This document shows, piece by piece, positions 11,904 through 39,700 of a stretch of 64,000 nt of DNA. This DNA is from Sycobia sp. Sy_11 (taxonomy: Eukaryota; Arthropoda; Insecta; Hymenoptera; Epichrysomallidae). The notes beneath the pieces are model-generated. The model had not been told where the DNA came from. It did no database searches and was given only the letters and a program-made list of their open reading frames with translations. Position 1 is the stretch's first letter, and every line of letters begins with the position of its first letter. The stretch spans positions 1,587,001 to 1,651,000 of the forward strand of contig JACCIC010000014.1 of NCBI GenBank assembly GCA_018907035.1, given 5' to 3'. The translations under genes were made by a program, and so were the position numbers.

Positions 11904-12796
11904 ATGAGTCGTGTAAAATATATCGCGCACAAGCGTTCGATACTTAAAATAACGCAAACAACGAAGTTAAAAAAAATTGTCAAAGGTAGGGAATTAGATG
12001 CATGGAACGTGAAAATGCGTGTAAAACATGTCACGGAAGCTATTTCACGCTTATTTAGAACTAAACGATGAATTGGCTATTCTTGATTCAACAAACGAGC
12101 ATCTTAAAGATATTGACGATCTTCATGATCGTTTTTATGCGCTCGCGATTAAAATCGAGACGATAGAACAAACAGCCATATCGGTGAACGGCCCTAAACA
12201 TGACTCCCATAATAGTTGAAAAACATTTACCCCGTCTGTAATTACCGGCAGCAGAACTTCCGAAATTTGACGGCAAAAGAGAAACTTGTCTGACTTTCAG
12301 AAATACGTTCATTGCAATGATGGATAAATGTCCAGATCTTTCGAATCTACAAAAATTCATTTATCTTAAAGATTCTTTAAAGGACGAAGCGCTAAAGAAA
12401 ATTTCGGTTTATAATGTGAGTGCCGAAAACTATGAGAATGCGTGGAAACTTCTCTTAGACCCCTATGATAAAAAACGAATTTTAATAGCAAAACATTTAG
12501 ACGCTATTATTGAAACTCCCATTCGGGCGAAGTCCTGTCATAAGGCTTTAACCAAAATAATCGACGATATACGGCAACATCCTAACATGCTGGCTTCATT
12601 AGATGTACATCCAGATGAACACATAATAATACGCATTATCGAGCGTAAATGGGAACAGCATTTATCGCTTGATATTTGTCCGAAACTTGAGGACGTACAT
12701 AAATTTATTTCTGAAGCCGCATTCAGATTTTGTACCCTTGCACATGATCGTTCTCATTTAAAACGCGATTTAAAAACAGATTGTAAAAGGTGCTAG
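11904..12796 (+). pseudogene. BEL/Pao retrotransposon gag fragment, broken
   Basis: An ATG at 11904 opens a short frame that ends near 12071. A second frame (12028-12219) carries on the protein, and a third block (about 12238-12796) reads through LPKFDGKRE and then DKCPDLSNLQKFIYL. These match, from family knowledge, the gag-like DUF1759 region of BEL/Pao LTR retrotransposons. An in-frame stop just before the LPAAELPKF block, together with the frame changes, breaks the gene. No protease, reverse transcriptase, integrase or LTR is visible on either side, so this is an isolated 5' fragment. Assignment to BEL/Pao is fairly confident; the exact lineage is not. Confidence 0.75.
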
Positions 12797-13489
12797 AAAG
12801 GCCAGTTATTGGATTCAATGGTCAGAAAAAATGAATTCGGTGGTCGTGTATTAACAACGCAAATATCTAATAAACGCTTTGTTTGCCAAAGGGACCAATA
12901 CGGTTTATATCGAAGTGCGGAATTTTCTAAAATGCCCGTAACAATAATCAACGTTTCCTAGCTCAAACTTCGCTGCTTCTGTAAAGCAGGGAAGTTGATT
13001 TTGCTGCCGACCGACCGATTGAAATATCAATTCTCAACTGTTGGTTCTTGATTTTGGTTAATAGCAGAATAATTTGGTCTGAGGCTCATTCGACTGACTT
13101 TCCTTATTTTAGAAAAATGGAAGTTTATAATTGATATTCCAACGTTTAAATTGAAGAAGTCAGATTATCGATTTCCAGATTTTCTTGTACCAAGTCATTA
13201 CTTAAAAGTCATTACTTAAGTCATTAATGTCAAAAATATTACTATGCATATTTAATATCAATTGTTTTTTTTTCAACATATAGTAAATAACTCTCAAAAA
13301 TTCTATTAATAGAATAAAAAGCAGTGTATATAATATACCAAAATGACTTAACATTAAAAATCGGTATTTTGATCGGCTAATCGGTGGTTCAGTGTATGCA
13401 TATATACCACCGCGGCACCCTAACTCAATTATTCCCCGAAATCATATCATGGTCTCGCCTTTCCGGGTGGATCGGCGGTCCATGCTGAG

Positions 13490-13548
<59 letters not shown>

Positions 13549-13831
13549 TAATAATCATATAACCTTTATAACCAAGTTTATAACCGAAGATCTTTGTCGT
13601 ATACTATATGTATATAATGCGATCGCCAGAACATGGAACTTGCGCTACATAATACACTCATGCTATAAACGTCCAATTCATGTATAGTGTATTATATAGA
13701 GTGTATATATTATATACGGCGTATGCCATTGCAAGGCGCTCTTATAACACGCTCTATTTCCGTCGAGCTGAATCCTCCTATATATATCTATATAAAGGCG
13801 ACCGGCGCGCTTTCTCTATATCTATCTTCCT

Positions 13832-13833
<2 letters not shown>

Positions 13834-13871
<38 letters not shown>

Positions 13872-13922
13872 CTCTCTCTCTTTCTTCCTCTTACTCGAAC
13901 AGCACCACGTGCAAGCTATACA

Positions 13923-13973
<51 letters not shown>

Positions 13974-13987
13974 CATACATAGATACA

Positions 13988-14017
<30 letters not shown>
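13834..14017. repeat. Compound (CT)n, (TA)n and (ATAC)n repeats
   Basis: Three simple arrays follow each other: CT at 13834-13881, TA at 13925-13966, then tetranucleotide ATAC units to about 14017. Confidence 0.94.
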
Positions 14018-14019
<2 letters not shown>

Positions 14020-14486
14020 CAAATTGCTCAACGCCACTATGTATAGACATTATATATATATAATGTATAGTTACACAGCGTGCGTGCGGGCGCCGCGCCG
14101 TTCCGGCTTTCTGAAATTTGCGAAACGCGGGCCTTCTCTCCTTCCCCCTTCTCTTATCCGTCCGCCCTCCAAGGCCGCACGGACTTTAAGATCGAAGAAC
14201 GTTGTATACGCGAGAATTTATCGCAATATGTATATTTATATATATATTTGCGAGGTCTCTCGTTACGCCTGACCTCTCCTCGCCTCAAGCTCCTCGTCCT
14301 CGTTGCTAGGAGAATCGATCTGAACGCCGGGAGGAGGGAGACAGAGAGGAGGGGGAGGAAGAAAATGATAAAGTACAAGAAAAAGAGAAGGGAGAGACGG
14401 CGGTGATTATTCGCATAGCCAGTCGTAAATATCTATAGAAGGCAGGAGGATCTTTTGAAAAATCTTTACTCTAATTTATATAAATG

Positions 14487-14518
<32 letters not shown>

Positions 14519-14910
14519 TGTGTGTGCTTGTGTGAGTGTTATTACGTATATATCCATACATATATACATAATTCAGGGTATAAGGGTAAGAAGTCCGCGC
14601 ACTTCGAGGCGCGTCAGCGCGGCCGCCTTTTCGGTCGCTTATACTACTGAACTATATTATACATTCCGCAGGATCAAGGTCGTAGATGCCGCATATAGTA
14701 GCGAAAAAGAGCGAGAGGATTGGGGAGTGGGGAGAAGTTAGACGGATAAACAGATACAGATGTACCTTTAGCGGTGTGTATCACGTGCATAAGACGGTGT
14801 AATGTACAGTCTCATACGCGATTAGTATTGGAAAGATATAGAGAAAGAGAGAGAAGCAGGCGGGATTGAAGGCGGCGTACCCGGGCTGACCGCACGTCTG
14901 TTACTACTGC

Positions 14911-15044
<134 letters not shown>

Positions 15045-15561
15045 ACACACACACGTGTAGACACGCACACATATGCATATATATAAGCGCTGTTCTGCTC
15101 GACGGCCGCGGCGTATGTGCCGCAAAGCGTAACAACATATAATATTACATATAACACGTATGGAGGAAGAGAAAAATGCAAAAAAATAACAACAAATTAA
15201 ATTGTTTGATTAAACATTAACTTCATTATTATGTGTGTAGAGAGATATTCATGTAAAACGAAAATAAGCTGTTACTTTATAATAATTTCCTATAATTGAC
15301 AGAAAGGAAAGATTCCAAACATTTTATTATATTGAATGTCCTTTGCGGTAGCGTGTTTCTTTACATTATATCTATATAAATATACAAAATATACGCCATG
15401 TGCATGTAACTTAGCTTCCAGAGATTACACCATCCTCCCATCAGCGTTCGCTCAAGAACAAAGAAACAAAAAATAATAACCATAATACTAATAAGAATAA
15501 AATAAACTTTCAGCACTTTTGACTATTACAATTATATCATAGGGCAAGCGCAATACTATAT

Positions 15562-15566
<5 letters not shown>

Positions 15567-15614
<48 letters not shown>
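15567..15614. repeat. (CT)n microsatellite
   Basis: A CT run of about 48 bases. Its reverse complement yields Arg-Glu repeats. Confidence 0.95.
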
Positions 15615-15618
<4 letters not shown>

Positions 15619-16065
15619 CTTTCTCTTTCTCCTCGTGCGCCCGTGTTCCATTCAATGAATCGCACTGACCCAGACACCGCGGAGCCCCCCCCCCCCTCGT
15701 CATCTTCACCCACGCTGGATTCAAATATATATATAGGGAAATGTGCACGGCGAGACGCGAGTGCGATGGCAATCGATAAATGACTCACCTCTCGAGCAGG
15801 GTTTTATCAGCACCGCCTGATGCTGTCGCCGCTGCTGGCCGTTGCACCAACCGCGACTCCCGGCCCACCGCCTACTTCTGACGACGGAGCGGCACCACCG
15901 TCGGGGCACTGTCACGATAATCACCTTGCCCGAACATGACTGCACACGCAGACGTATGCGTACGTGCACGCATAATTCACACCGCTGTACCTATTCACAG
16001 GTATACGCTTCTATCGTTGCACCGTATTTATTTTTTTTCTTTTTGACGCTCCTCTCCCCCTTCTA

Positions 16066-16113
<48 letters not shown>

Positions 16114-16356
16114 GTTCTATCTCCCGGTGCACTCTCACCCTCGCGCGGCGGGCGAGGATGCGCGTCGGCACGTTATTATATATATATATATATATCGCGG
16201 CTCGCTACTCGCGGCTCTCCCTCCCCTCGCGACACCGATGCGGCAGATTTCTTACGAAGACACAGCGCGGTGACAAGATAGCGTGTAATACTTTAAAACT
16301 TTCCTGAAACGTGGACTCGTGTTACATATTTATTTACATATATATGAATATACATT

Positions 16357-16366
<10 letters not shown>

Positions 16367-16420
<54 letters not shown>
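16367..16420. repeat. (TA)n microsatellite
   Basis: A TA run of about 54 bases next to a GC-rich block with GAC triplet repeats (about 16478-16498). Another TA run follows at 16688-16734. Confidence 0.95.
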
Positions 16421-16421
<1 letters not shown>

Positions 16422-16685
16422 CAGTGTATATGCCGACCGTGTGCGCGAAGTACTACAAACGCGAGCCGCTGCGACGGCGACGACGACGACGACGACGGTC
16501 GACGGTCGACGCGACGATACGCGCGGCGCACCGTAGCTGCTCTCGCGCGTACGTATAAACCTCCCCCTCCCTCACCCTTTCCCACCCCCCGCCCGCGCGA
16601 TAGTGGAGAGAGAGAAAGAAAGAGAGGGAGAGAGAGAGAGAGAAAGAGAGAGAGCTACCAGGCGCGCATGCGTTCGGACCTCCGA

Positions 16686-16737
<52 letters not shown>

Positions 16738-19729
16738 CTATATATAATACTCGCCTTTCCTCTCTACCTCCCGCGCACTCATTTGCTCAACTCCCCCCCC
16801 CCTCTTCACTCACCGATTCGGACTCCCCGCTGCTTGGCGGTGCCTTTTACTTCTTTTTCTTTTTATCGTTTTCCGTCTCACTGCGACTTTTTTCGTCTTT
16901 CTTTTATTTGCGTCCTTTTCACCGGAAGCGCGGTCACCCCAGCTACGCGGTTTCTAGCTTCTCACTTTTTTTTTCTTTTGCTTTTTGCTTTTTTTTTTTT
17001 TTTAATTTCAGGCTACAGCTTAATGTAGATGGCGACGTATTATATAAAGCAATCCAAGGTACTTTAAAATATTTTTCAAAAGATTCGAATCCTTCGTACG
17101 ATCAAAAAGTCGATTTTTCTTCTTCTTTGTAATCGGCATCGTGGCGCTAGTGCAGCTTATCAATCGATCGGCAACTATATGATATACGGTAAAAATATCG
17201 AATACAGCATCACGAGCTGCTAGAAATTTCGGATCGCGTTTGGGGGAATAAATAAATTTGGCCCAATTCTGAGGTCAGATCGGATAATCTCTGCTGAAAC
17301 GTAATATAAAGTCGAAAAACCAGCATCGTCGTTCTTCTGGGGGTGTTTCTTCTCTTTTTTTTCCATCCACCAAAGAACTTATTATAACTCGCGATGCCTT
17401 CGTCACAATAATCATACGCGCGTGCGAGGTATCACATGCACAAATTATGCGTGTAATGTATATGTATTCGATGTGTAATACATGTCTTCGAATGTATATT
17501 TATATATACATGTATATTGAACCGACCATCGCGCAATAATCATGATCGGTAAGATTTTTTTTTTCAAATCCACCTCTCTCTCCCATAAAGTCGCGTGAAT
17601 TTAAATACCTTTCAAAAGATTAATCTTTTATTATTTTCTGTTACAGTTTTGTTTCAGTAAAAAAAGGACTTGCTCAAAATTTGTTTTATTAAGGCTCGCT
17701 TTTACAATACCCGCGTAATAGTATAATTTAGTATAATAATAGTATAATCGTGAAATAGTATAATTTGTTAATAGTATAATATTCTTTTCGAAATTTATAA
17801 TAATCGCTTAACCTCACGTTCCACGTCGAATTTATGAATCTAATTTTTATTCAAACGAAATTCTACTGTATGCCTAGAAGTCTTCGTAAGCTACCATACC
17901 CTATACGTATATATATATATGTTGATAAGTATATATGTACTACATAAAGATACGTTTTATGGAGATTCGAATCGATCTGTAAATGTACAAAAAGGCGAAA
18001 ACGAGCGAAACTAGACAGTCGTGAAAGTCGTTAATTTCAGTTCAAGAATCGTCTTTTTCGTTTAATCCCCGACTACGTCAAAGGATAATTATCATAATAT
18101 CGAACGCTTTCTTCTTTGAACGTGCACTAACGCTTCCGAATGACCGGCTTGACCAAGCAATTCTGCTTATCTATTCTGGAAAAGGAACTTTTTGGCCAAA
18201 TTTTTTCCAATTTTCAACAGACCCTACGGTTGATAATAATTAATTCATCGTAGATTGTACGTATAAGCTTTTCATCGCCGTACTTGAGCCCCGCCGTTCG
18301 TGAATGGCTCCTTGAGCGAGTTCATACATTATTTAGCGTTGTAATTATACTTGTTTTACAACGTATGCGATTCATTCATTGTTCAAAATGTAACAAACTA
18401 ATAATTAAATAATTATTATTCAATTATTTAATGTAATAAAGGAATAATAATAATAATAATTCTTATTTAATTTTTATTTAAGATAAAAATTCATTGTATA
18501 AGTATTCTGAGTAAGAAAGTAAAAGTCATATTCTATGTGTGCTTTAACTTTATTACACTTTATCCTTTAGATCGCTCCGGGCTTCAAGATATTTCTAAGC
18601 TTTCTTTGTTAAATGTCCTCATCTTTAATTCTCTTTAATTTTCGGCATCTTAATGAAAAACTAGAAGCTGATGTAAATTCATTTATTTTATAATTTTATG
18701 AATTTTTTTAAGACAGATCAAATATTTCTTTACTGAATTTCTCCATTTTCCGTCATAGAATAAACGGACACAAATTTTTATTACGTATTTAATGCGGATG
18801 CGCAAAAAAATTACGATATACAAAAAATTTGTAACGATTAAAATTTTAACCAAAAGCGCGGAACATATTTCTTTCCTTACTGTATTAGTTATTTTAATAT
18901 TATTTAGCGGTACGTTGACATTTCAATTAAAATTAAAATTATTTTCTTTTATTGCTTACGATCGTAATAGAAATAATGGAATCTTTAAAAAACGAATATT
19001 CGATATGTTCATATATATATATATATATACATACACATGATTATAAGTTTTAAGAAACTAAACATTCTACTGGCATCAAATCTCAATGACATCAAGGACG
19101 TTAAAGTTACTCTTATATATGTCCACTATAAAATCGATCTTTGATAAGACAAAATTGAGAGAGAAACTTCGAGCTTAAAACTTACATTTCAATTTTTTAA
19201 ATTCTTGATATGCCTTGGTTAAATTACTGTTTCTGTATGATCAAGAGAAATAAAAGACCTTCTTTGAGGATGCACATTGTGTAGATATAACTACTTGACG
19301 TATCTAATTGCTGTAATCAACATGAAAATTTCTATATATAATATACGCATTCAATTGTATAAATGTGATAAGGTTGTATAATGGTAGATGAAAAGACAAG
19401 GTATACAGATTCCTATAAATAAAATTTATTATTATATAACAAAAGAAAACTTAATAGTAATGGTGTTACAAAACCATAGTATGATAAATAAAATTCATTA
19501 TAACATATTTCTAAGGCTTGTAATAATAATAATTATACGAAAAACTCATCCTATTTCGAAATTTTAATGCTATATCAAAATCTTAATTTTTATTATATTT
19601 TTTCATTAAAACAAAATGATTGGGCTAATAGTTCTTGTCGACATAATAATTATAAATATTTTAAAATATTAATAAATTTAAATATACACAGTTAATATGA
19701 TTAACCTTCGATGCGCAAGTGATCTATTG

Positions 19730-19767
<38 letters not shown>

Positions 19768-20459
19768 ACAATATAATCTAAAAGGAATTTCCATATTCAA
19801 ATAAATATTTACTTCAATATAGTGCGAATTGAATAATTTTCTAAGATGAAGAAAATATTTACTCGATGCAAGTAAAAGTTACTCATATCTCATTCACTTG
19901 CCTTGGCACCAAGTGAATATTTTGTCAATTGTATACCATATATTATTTATTCAGTGTAGCTTACTCCAAATTCACATAAATTAGCCGAATTTCTATCACT
20001 ATACAATATAAAACTTTATTGGTCTCAGTATTATCGAAAAGGATAATATCGTTACGATATTAATAACTCCCTATTTTCTACATACATAGATACATACATA
20101 CTGATTGTGAGAGTTTTCAAAGTCTCACAATCTACCTTTATAAATTATATTACAATAATTTTTGCAATGCTCGCCAGGAGTTCCATTAGTAAATTCGATC
20201 TTCTATATATAAAGAACAATATTATACATAGAAAAAGAACAAAGTTTCTCAACTTCTAATAAGATAATAAGTACTTGGTATTATAGACTTGTATCGCGAA
20301 TTATGTATTATGGATATATATATATCCTCTTATAAAATCCACCTTATAAACGGTGATTAACGAGCCACAGCAATGTATTCAAACAGTAAACTGCAAAGTT
20401 GGGTGGATCCAGTAAGTTTTGTTGAGTATGGATATAATACGCCAAAAATTCGTAGCCTC

Positions 20460-20462
<3 letters not shown>

Positions 20463-20501
<39 letters not shown>

Positions 20502-20634
20502 ATACTCGGAGTGCATCTGGCGAGATTCTTTCATCGATTTTATCCCGAATTGAGACGTTGAAAGAGAGACGGGCTAAAGGGTGGGCGAGAGAGTTCGCGT
20601 AACCACCTTGCTCGTCCGTTCTCTGTCTGTCTCG

Positions 20635-20670
<36 letters not shown>
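20463..20670. repeat. (GA)n and (CT)n arrays
   Basis: A GA run at about 20463-20501 and a CT run at about 20636-20670, just beyond the 3' end of DYNC2LI1. Confidence 0.93.
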
Positions 20671-20674
<4 letters not shown>

Positions 20675-20746
20675 CCTTTCCACCCCCGCGGCGGCCGCCG
20701 CGCCCGCTCATCTTTCACGCGGCTCGCGCTCTCATGCCCCCGTTTT

Positions 20747-33605
<12,859 letters not shown>

Positions 33606-35081
33606 TTCTCTCGTGTTTTCTTCATTACTAAATATCGTTATAATTATGAAAAATTGTTTAAAAAGCAAGAATACCTTGACCAAGGTTATTTTCGCTTTTA
33701 TAGAATCAAATAGAGATTTTAACAGGCAATGCATTTATGTAGATAGAAAGATTACAGCTTTAAAAAGTAAAACTTATGAAATTTTGAAAAATTGAACTAA
33801 TAAAATACATCTATAAAATCTTACACGTACATTATATAAATGTATATACAATTTATATAAAATAATACAATTGAAAAATATATAATTATGGTAAATAGAT
33901 TGCTACTCAATGCAAATGAATGTTTTTCTTTCAAGATAAACATAAATTTGTATTGTTTAATGATACTTCTCAAATATTTTTCAGGCTTTGTATATATAAA
34001 CACTTTAATTATATTCTTAACAATCTTTCAAAAATAAATCATAGAAAATTATTATATCTATAATTACATATAATTTATACAAGCTATTAAAAATTTAAGT
34101 AATTTTAATTTTTACGAGTATTAGCAAACAAATTATTTGTCTTGAAAAAATATATAATACCTAAAATATGTTTTTAACTAGTTAATAATTAATTGTTCAA
34201 AAAATGAAAAAAAAAAATACAAGTATCTAAATACATTTGCTCCATCGAAACGCTTATATAAATATAAAAATAATATATTAATCTATAAATAATGTAAATA
34301 AATAAAAGAACATATTTTATTAATTTATTTATCAATCTGTTTTATTATTTTATTATAATGCATATATTTGTCAATAAAATAAAATTTCCATTAAATATTG
34401 TATTGTACAGAATTAGAAAAAACTCGAAAAAATCGTAATAAAAATAACAAAAATAAATAAAATACACTTTTCTCTAGAATTATTAATTATTATACAATCT
34501 CTCTTATTTTATCGAAATACTTACTTCATTTTACCTGTCATTTTAAATCAACAATACAATGTTACTTCTATCTACTTTGCTTAAAATAGTGTGAATGGTT
34601 TGTTGCCGTATTCGTTGTCATAGAAACACCAGAAGCAATAATTCAAATGTTACTGGTTCTTTTGAACAATAAATATATTTTTTTATCGTTATGAAAAACA
34701 CAAATAACGTTATAGTAAAATAATTAAACAATAAGAAAAAATATGACTAGATTATTTTTATAGGAAATAATAGATAAAACTCAAGTCAAAGAAATGTATT
34801 TTGTGTAATATTTGTATGTATACCATAGAAGTATAATATATTTATTTACATACGATAAAATGTCTGTTATGATAGAAGAGACATTATACAGTAGCATGCT
34901 AGCGTGGTTTTTTATTTTATACAACCGTTCTTCAACTTACTAACTGCAAGATGTAGCAATGAGTTTTATCAGTCTTGAAAAGAATCTTTATCGAAATTCT
35001 TGAACAATTGTAAGCAATTGCGTAAAACAATTTTTTATGAACACGCTAATGCATGATTTTACGAATATCTCATTCCATTTT

Positions 35082-35118
<37 letters not shown>

Positions 35119-35927
35119 ACTTATATCATCACATAAACTAAAAAACATAACTTCGATACACTCCATGTACAGATTTTTTCTATAATATAGTTTTACTCTA
35201 CAATCTTAATTTAGTGAATCATTATTTACAAGGCAGACTAGATAACAAAATATATTTAAAAGCAAACGGAATGCTTGAAAGATTATACTAATTTAAATTA
35301 ATATTATCATTCAATAATTTTTATAATTTAAACGGTCACATTTCATGTGCATTTCAATTATAATTTAACTATACAGTTGCAGTTGAGCGCTTTCCTATTT
35401 TATTTTACAAATTATTAATAAATAAATAAAAATAGTCTTTATAAGATATTGCAAGAACCATTATAATGTCTCACCATTTAATGGCAGTGTATGAAGGACG
35501 TTTGTGTAGTACAATTGCTAATAGTAAATGAACCTCATGTGCATATCAAGAGTTTTAATATAACAGGAGAAATAGTTTTACTTAATCATATATGTATATA
35601 TATATTTGGTCCATCTATTACCTTCTTCTCTATTTTCATTTACATGTGTCAGTCTGGTTTTATATATAGAACTTGATTCGTCAGTCACGTAACGATCAAA
35701 TATATAGGCATTTTTATCAAATTGTGTAACATTATTTTACTGCTTATAGGCATGTATAATATGATTTAAATTACAGTTATGACAACATTTTCGAACACGC
35801 AAATCCTTTGTACATTTTTATTTGAAACGTCGCTCAAAGTTGGATAAGCACGGAAAAACTCTAATGGTCATCTATTTTTCTGATACTTAATGACATCAAT
35901 AATACAATACACAATATGCTCGGCATG
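33606..35927. other. AT-rich intergenic region between DYNC2LI1 and VPS54
   Basis: No gene seen. It should contain the DYNC2LI1 promoter and the VPS54 3' UTR. A T-run of about 32 bases lies at 35083-35114. Confidence 0.6.
35817..35822 (-). terminator. VPS54 polyadenylation signal
   Basis: AATAAA on the minus strand, about 105 bases after the VPS54 stop codon. The position is plausible but there is no direct proof of use. Confidence 0.5.
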
Positions 35928-36706
35928 TTATCTAGTCCAAACATCGTCAAGACTATCACTGCTTAATTCTTCCACTGGTAAAACTTTAAGATTTCGAAGA
36001 GTTTCGAGGTAAAAAGTAAGTTCAGAAATCACAACACCATGTTGTGGGCCACCATTATTGACAATATTCATTTTTATTAACTGTTCTCTTAATTTCTCTT
36101 TAAATGACTTATTCACTGTTCTATATAAGGATTGTACCTCCTCATTTGGTAGAATACCAGAAACAGCTTCATGCAACTTCACTAAATGTCTGTAAAAAGT
36201 CATAATATTGATTTTACTTAATCGATATACATAAATAATCGTATAGTTTTTAATTTTGAATTGTATGCTAAAGTGTACTTTGTTTAAATTATAATTATTA
36301 ATTTAGAATTTTATTTAATCTGTGTACATATATAAAATAGAATACATTTTATTAAAATGTAAATTATGATTAAATAGCCTAATATTTGAGAAAAATTAAG
36401 TTAAAAAATGCTAAAACAAAAATCAAACAAAGTTTTAGTTGCATTAATATATTTTCTAAACCTTGAAATACTCCTAAACGACTGAGATGGCACTGGCGGT
36501 CTAGCTGTCCAACTAGAAATCTGGCTTGCCGTTAAATTATCTATAATCGTTAATATCTTGCCTTCTATTTGACATATATGTGATCGAATGTCTCTTTCAA
36601 CAGTATCGAGCAAAGACACACCTCCACTTAAGTTTGATTTGCTTACTACACTATGACTTGCACTATGTTCTGCTAAAGCTTTAAAATAAAATAAAATGAA
36701 TAAATC

Positions 36707-36769
<63 letters not shown>

Positions 36770-39700
36770 AAATAAATATAATAATAGCTATATATTTTTC
36801 TAATATAATAAAATAAACAGGATATTAGTACAATATATAAGAATGTGATAATTTTAATTAGTTTCATTATTTTTTAATCATCAATAATATATACCTTGAA
36901 AATGAGCTTTAACAAAAGGCATCAACCAGAGAATTAATTTTAGGCTTCGGCCAGCTAAAACAAGTATTGTACTTGTAATGGTTTTAAGTCCTGCTACTTG
37001 CATAGCACCCGCACCTAGCACAAGCTGACAACAACGGGAATTATAGTGACGTAAAACATCAGCCAAGAAACGTCCAATCATGCCTGATAAAGCAGACACT
37101 TCTGTTGCGGTTCTAAAATTAGATAAAAGTTTAGGATTTCAAAAATAATTTATAAATATCACCTAAATTTTAATTTTCATAAGAATTGCGAATCTATACA
37201 ATACATTTGTATGAATTTAATCAAATTAAAGATAATTTAGTTCAAGTTACAATGTAAATTTTTCTAATATATTTGTGTAGATTTGTAAACTATTATATTA
37301 TTTTCATATTTCTAAAGTATTTAATGTGAATTTAGAATAAATTTATAAAAAAGAAATACTAGTAAAAACTATTTACCTGCAGTATTCATGAACAATTTGA
37401 ATTAATATAAGAGCCGTTCCTACAACAGCATACTTTTCATCTCCAATATACATCACATTTACAACTTTATCACTTTTTGTAATGTCTTGCTTACATAATT
37501 CATAAGGAAAACACTCATTTTTATAAATATAAGTCACTATTTCTTGAATTTCAGGCAAAACATCGGCTTGCTTCCATCGCTCTAAGTCAAGTACTTGATT
37601 CAGTTTGGCTTTACGTTCTGCATGGAATTTTTGTACAAATTTACTAGCTTGAGCCTAGAGTAAGAACAGAATGAAATAAATACATAAAAAGAAAAGTATA
37701 TAATGTGCATAAAGAACAGTTTAATAACTTAAAAGTGTATACCTTAAAAGCAGAACGAAGAGCAATACATTGTTTTTCGCACAATTTTTCGCACGTGTTC
37801 GTAAAATTTTCTACAATATTTGCTAATTTACAAACTTGAGCAGTAGTGGCTTTTTCACTCAACCATGATTTTTCATACCAATTAGTTGAATCTTTATCAA
37901 CAACTTTATTAAATGATCCGTCATTTCCACTTTTGTCTTTTTCCGTTTCAGCAGGATTGGCAGAAATAAGATTTCCTAATCTTTCATGGCTATAATCGCA
38001 TATAGAAACAAGCATATCTGACAATTTTGAAGTTACTCGTGTGTGATCATCATCTGATAAAAGTCTATCCATCAAGCAAGATTCAGCAGAACGATCTGGT
38101 AACGATTTGCCAGCTGCCAAATCCGCAGTATCTCGCATTACATTATAGACCGCCTGAAAGTTGTAATTATAAAATACATTTCAATGTTGTAAATTTTATA
38201 AAATAATTTTAAACTAACCTTTATTCGATATAAAAGGGACGTTAATGATTGTATTGTATTATCTAAAAGTTTTAAGCGTTCGGTTAAAGAAAGGCCACCA
38301 ACTTCCAGAGCTGCTGCTTGTTGATCACTACAACAGTCACTATCAGCCAAAGATTCAATAACACGTTGTTTCGTTACTGCTCTTATAGTTGTCATTGCCT
38401 CTTCTTTATATGTATCAATAAATTGGAAGTGCTTTTGACGTAGAAGACCGGATATAATAGAAATAAGCTTATCCTATAAATGACATCAATTTTTGAGAAA
38501 AATAAAGCAAATAAATTGTAATGATGATTCACCAACTTACTTACCCCATCCAATACAGTACTATCACCGTTTAATATTAATGGCCTATTTAAATCAGCTG
38601 TTGCGTACCTTTCAAATTCAGTATATAACATTTTATTTATAAGTTTCTCCATTTCTGATAATTGTGATCCCAAATGCCTGATGTCAAGAAACATTTTTAA
38701 TTAAAGTAAATTTAATAAAAAAATTCGAATAAATAACTAATAAATGTTAAAAAACTACCTAAAACTATAAATTCCATGTAGTTCCTGTAATAATATTTCT
38801 TGTGTAGTAGAAATAACATCTAGAGCTGCAACATAATCTGGCGTTGATAGTAAAGACTGAATCATTGGCTGACTTTGATGAACTGTAGCTATAAGTTTTA
38901 ATTTGTCTTGCACTAAAAGTTGATTAGACCTTATTCTTTCCAACCTGTAATATAATATATGATATACTTGAAGATTAATGACAAATTATTTTGAAAATAT
39001 TTGAAATAACGTCAGTTTTACCTCAAAACTTGTACATTTTTCACTAAATTTTGATCTATTTCATGTACATTTTGTCGAAGAGCTTTTAAAACTGTTATTG
39101 TCTGTGTTAATTGTTCCATCAATACGTCATGTGAAGTCATTGCATGAAAGAATGCTTGAGATTTTGATGCTACCTGTTCTGCAATTCTTACTTCAACAAT
39201 ATCCAAATAATGCGTAAGCTGAATAAAAATATATACTTATTATATATACTTTTATTAATTTATTTAGTTTCACTTTTTGCTAAAATATTACCTTTTCTTG
39301 CATCTGTTTTACATTTGAAACAATGTTCTTTCCTTCACCAAGAAGACCATCTTTTGAAAATGCAAATACCTCATTAAAATTTTCTTTTTTAGAAAGATCC
39401 AAAGTTGGACTCAAGAAAATATTTGGTATGTTATTTAAATTGAATTCTATACGATCTAAACATAATATAATAATGCATTAACTTAATCAAATTATAGCAT
39501 TTAATAATGATATAAGTATAGAAAATAATAGAAAAATTAGTTACCTATTAGTCCATTGGTGGTAGCATTATATGATTTAACTTTTCTTAGATTTGGAAAG
39601 TTTTGTAAAAGCTCATGAGATGAAGCTGGAGGAAGATTTGTACTAGAATTCAACCGTGAATGTTTACGATATCTCTGAAAAGAATATAGAGACATGAATA

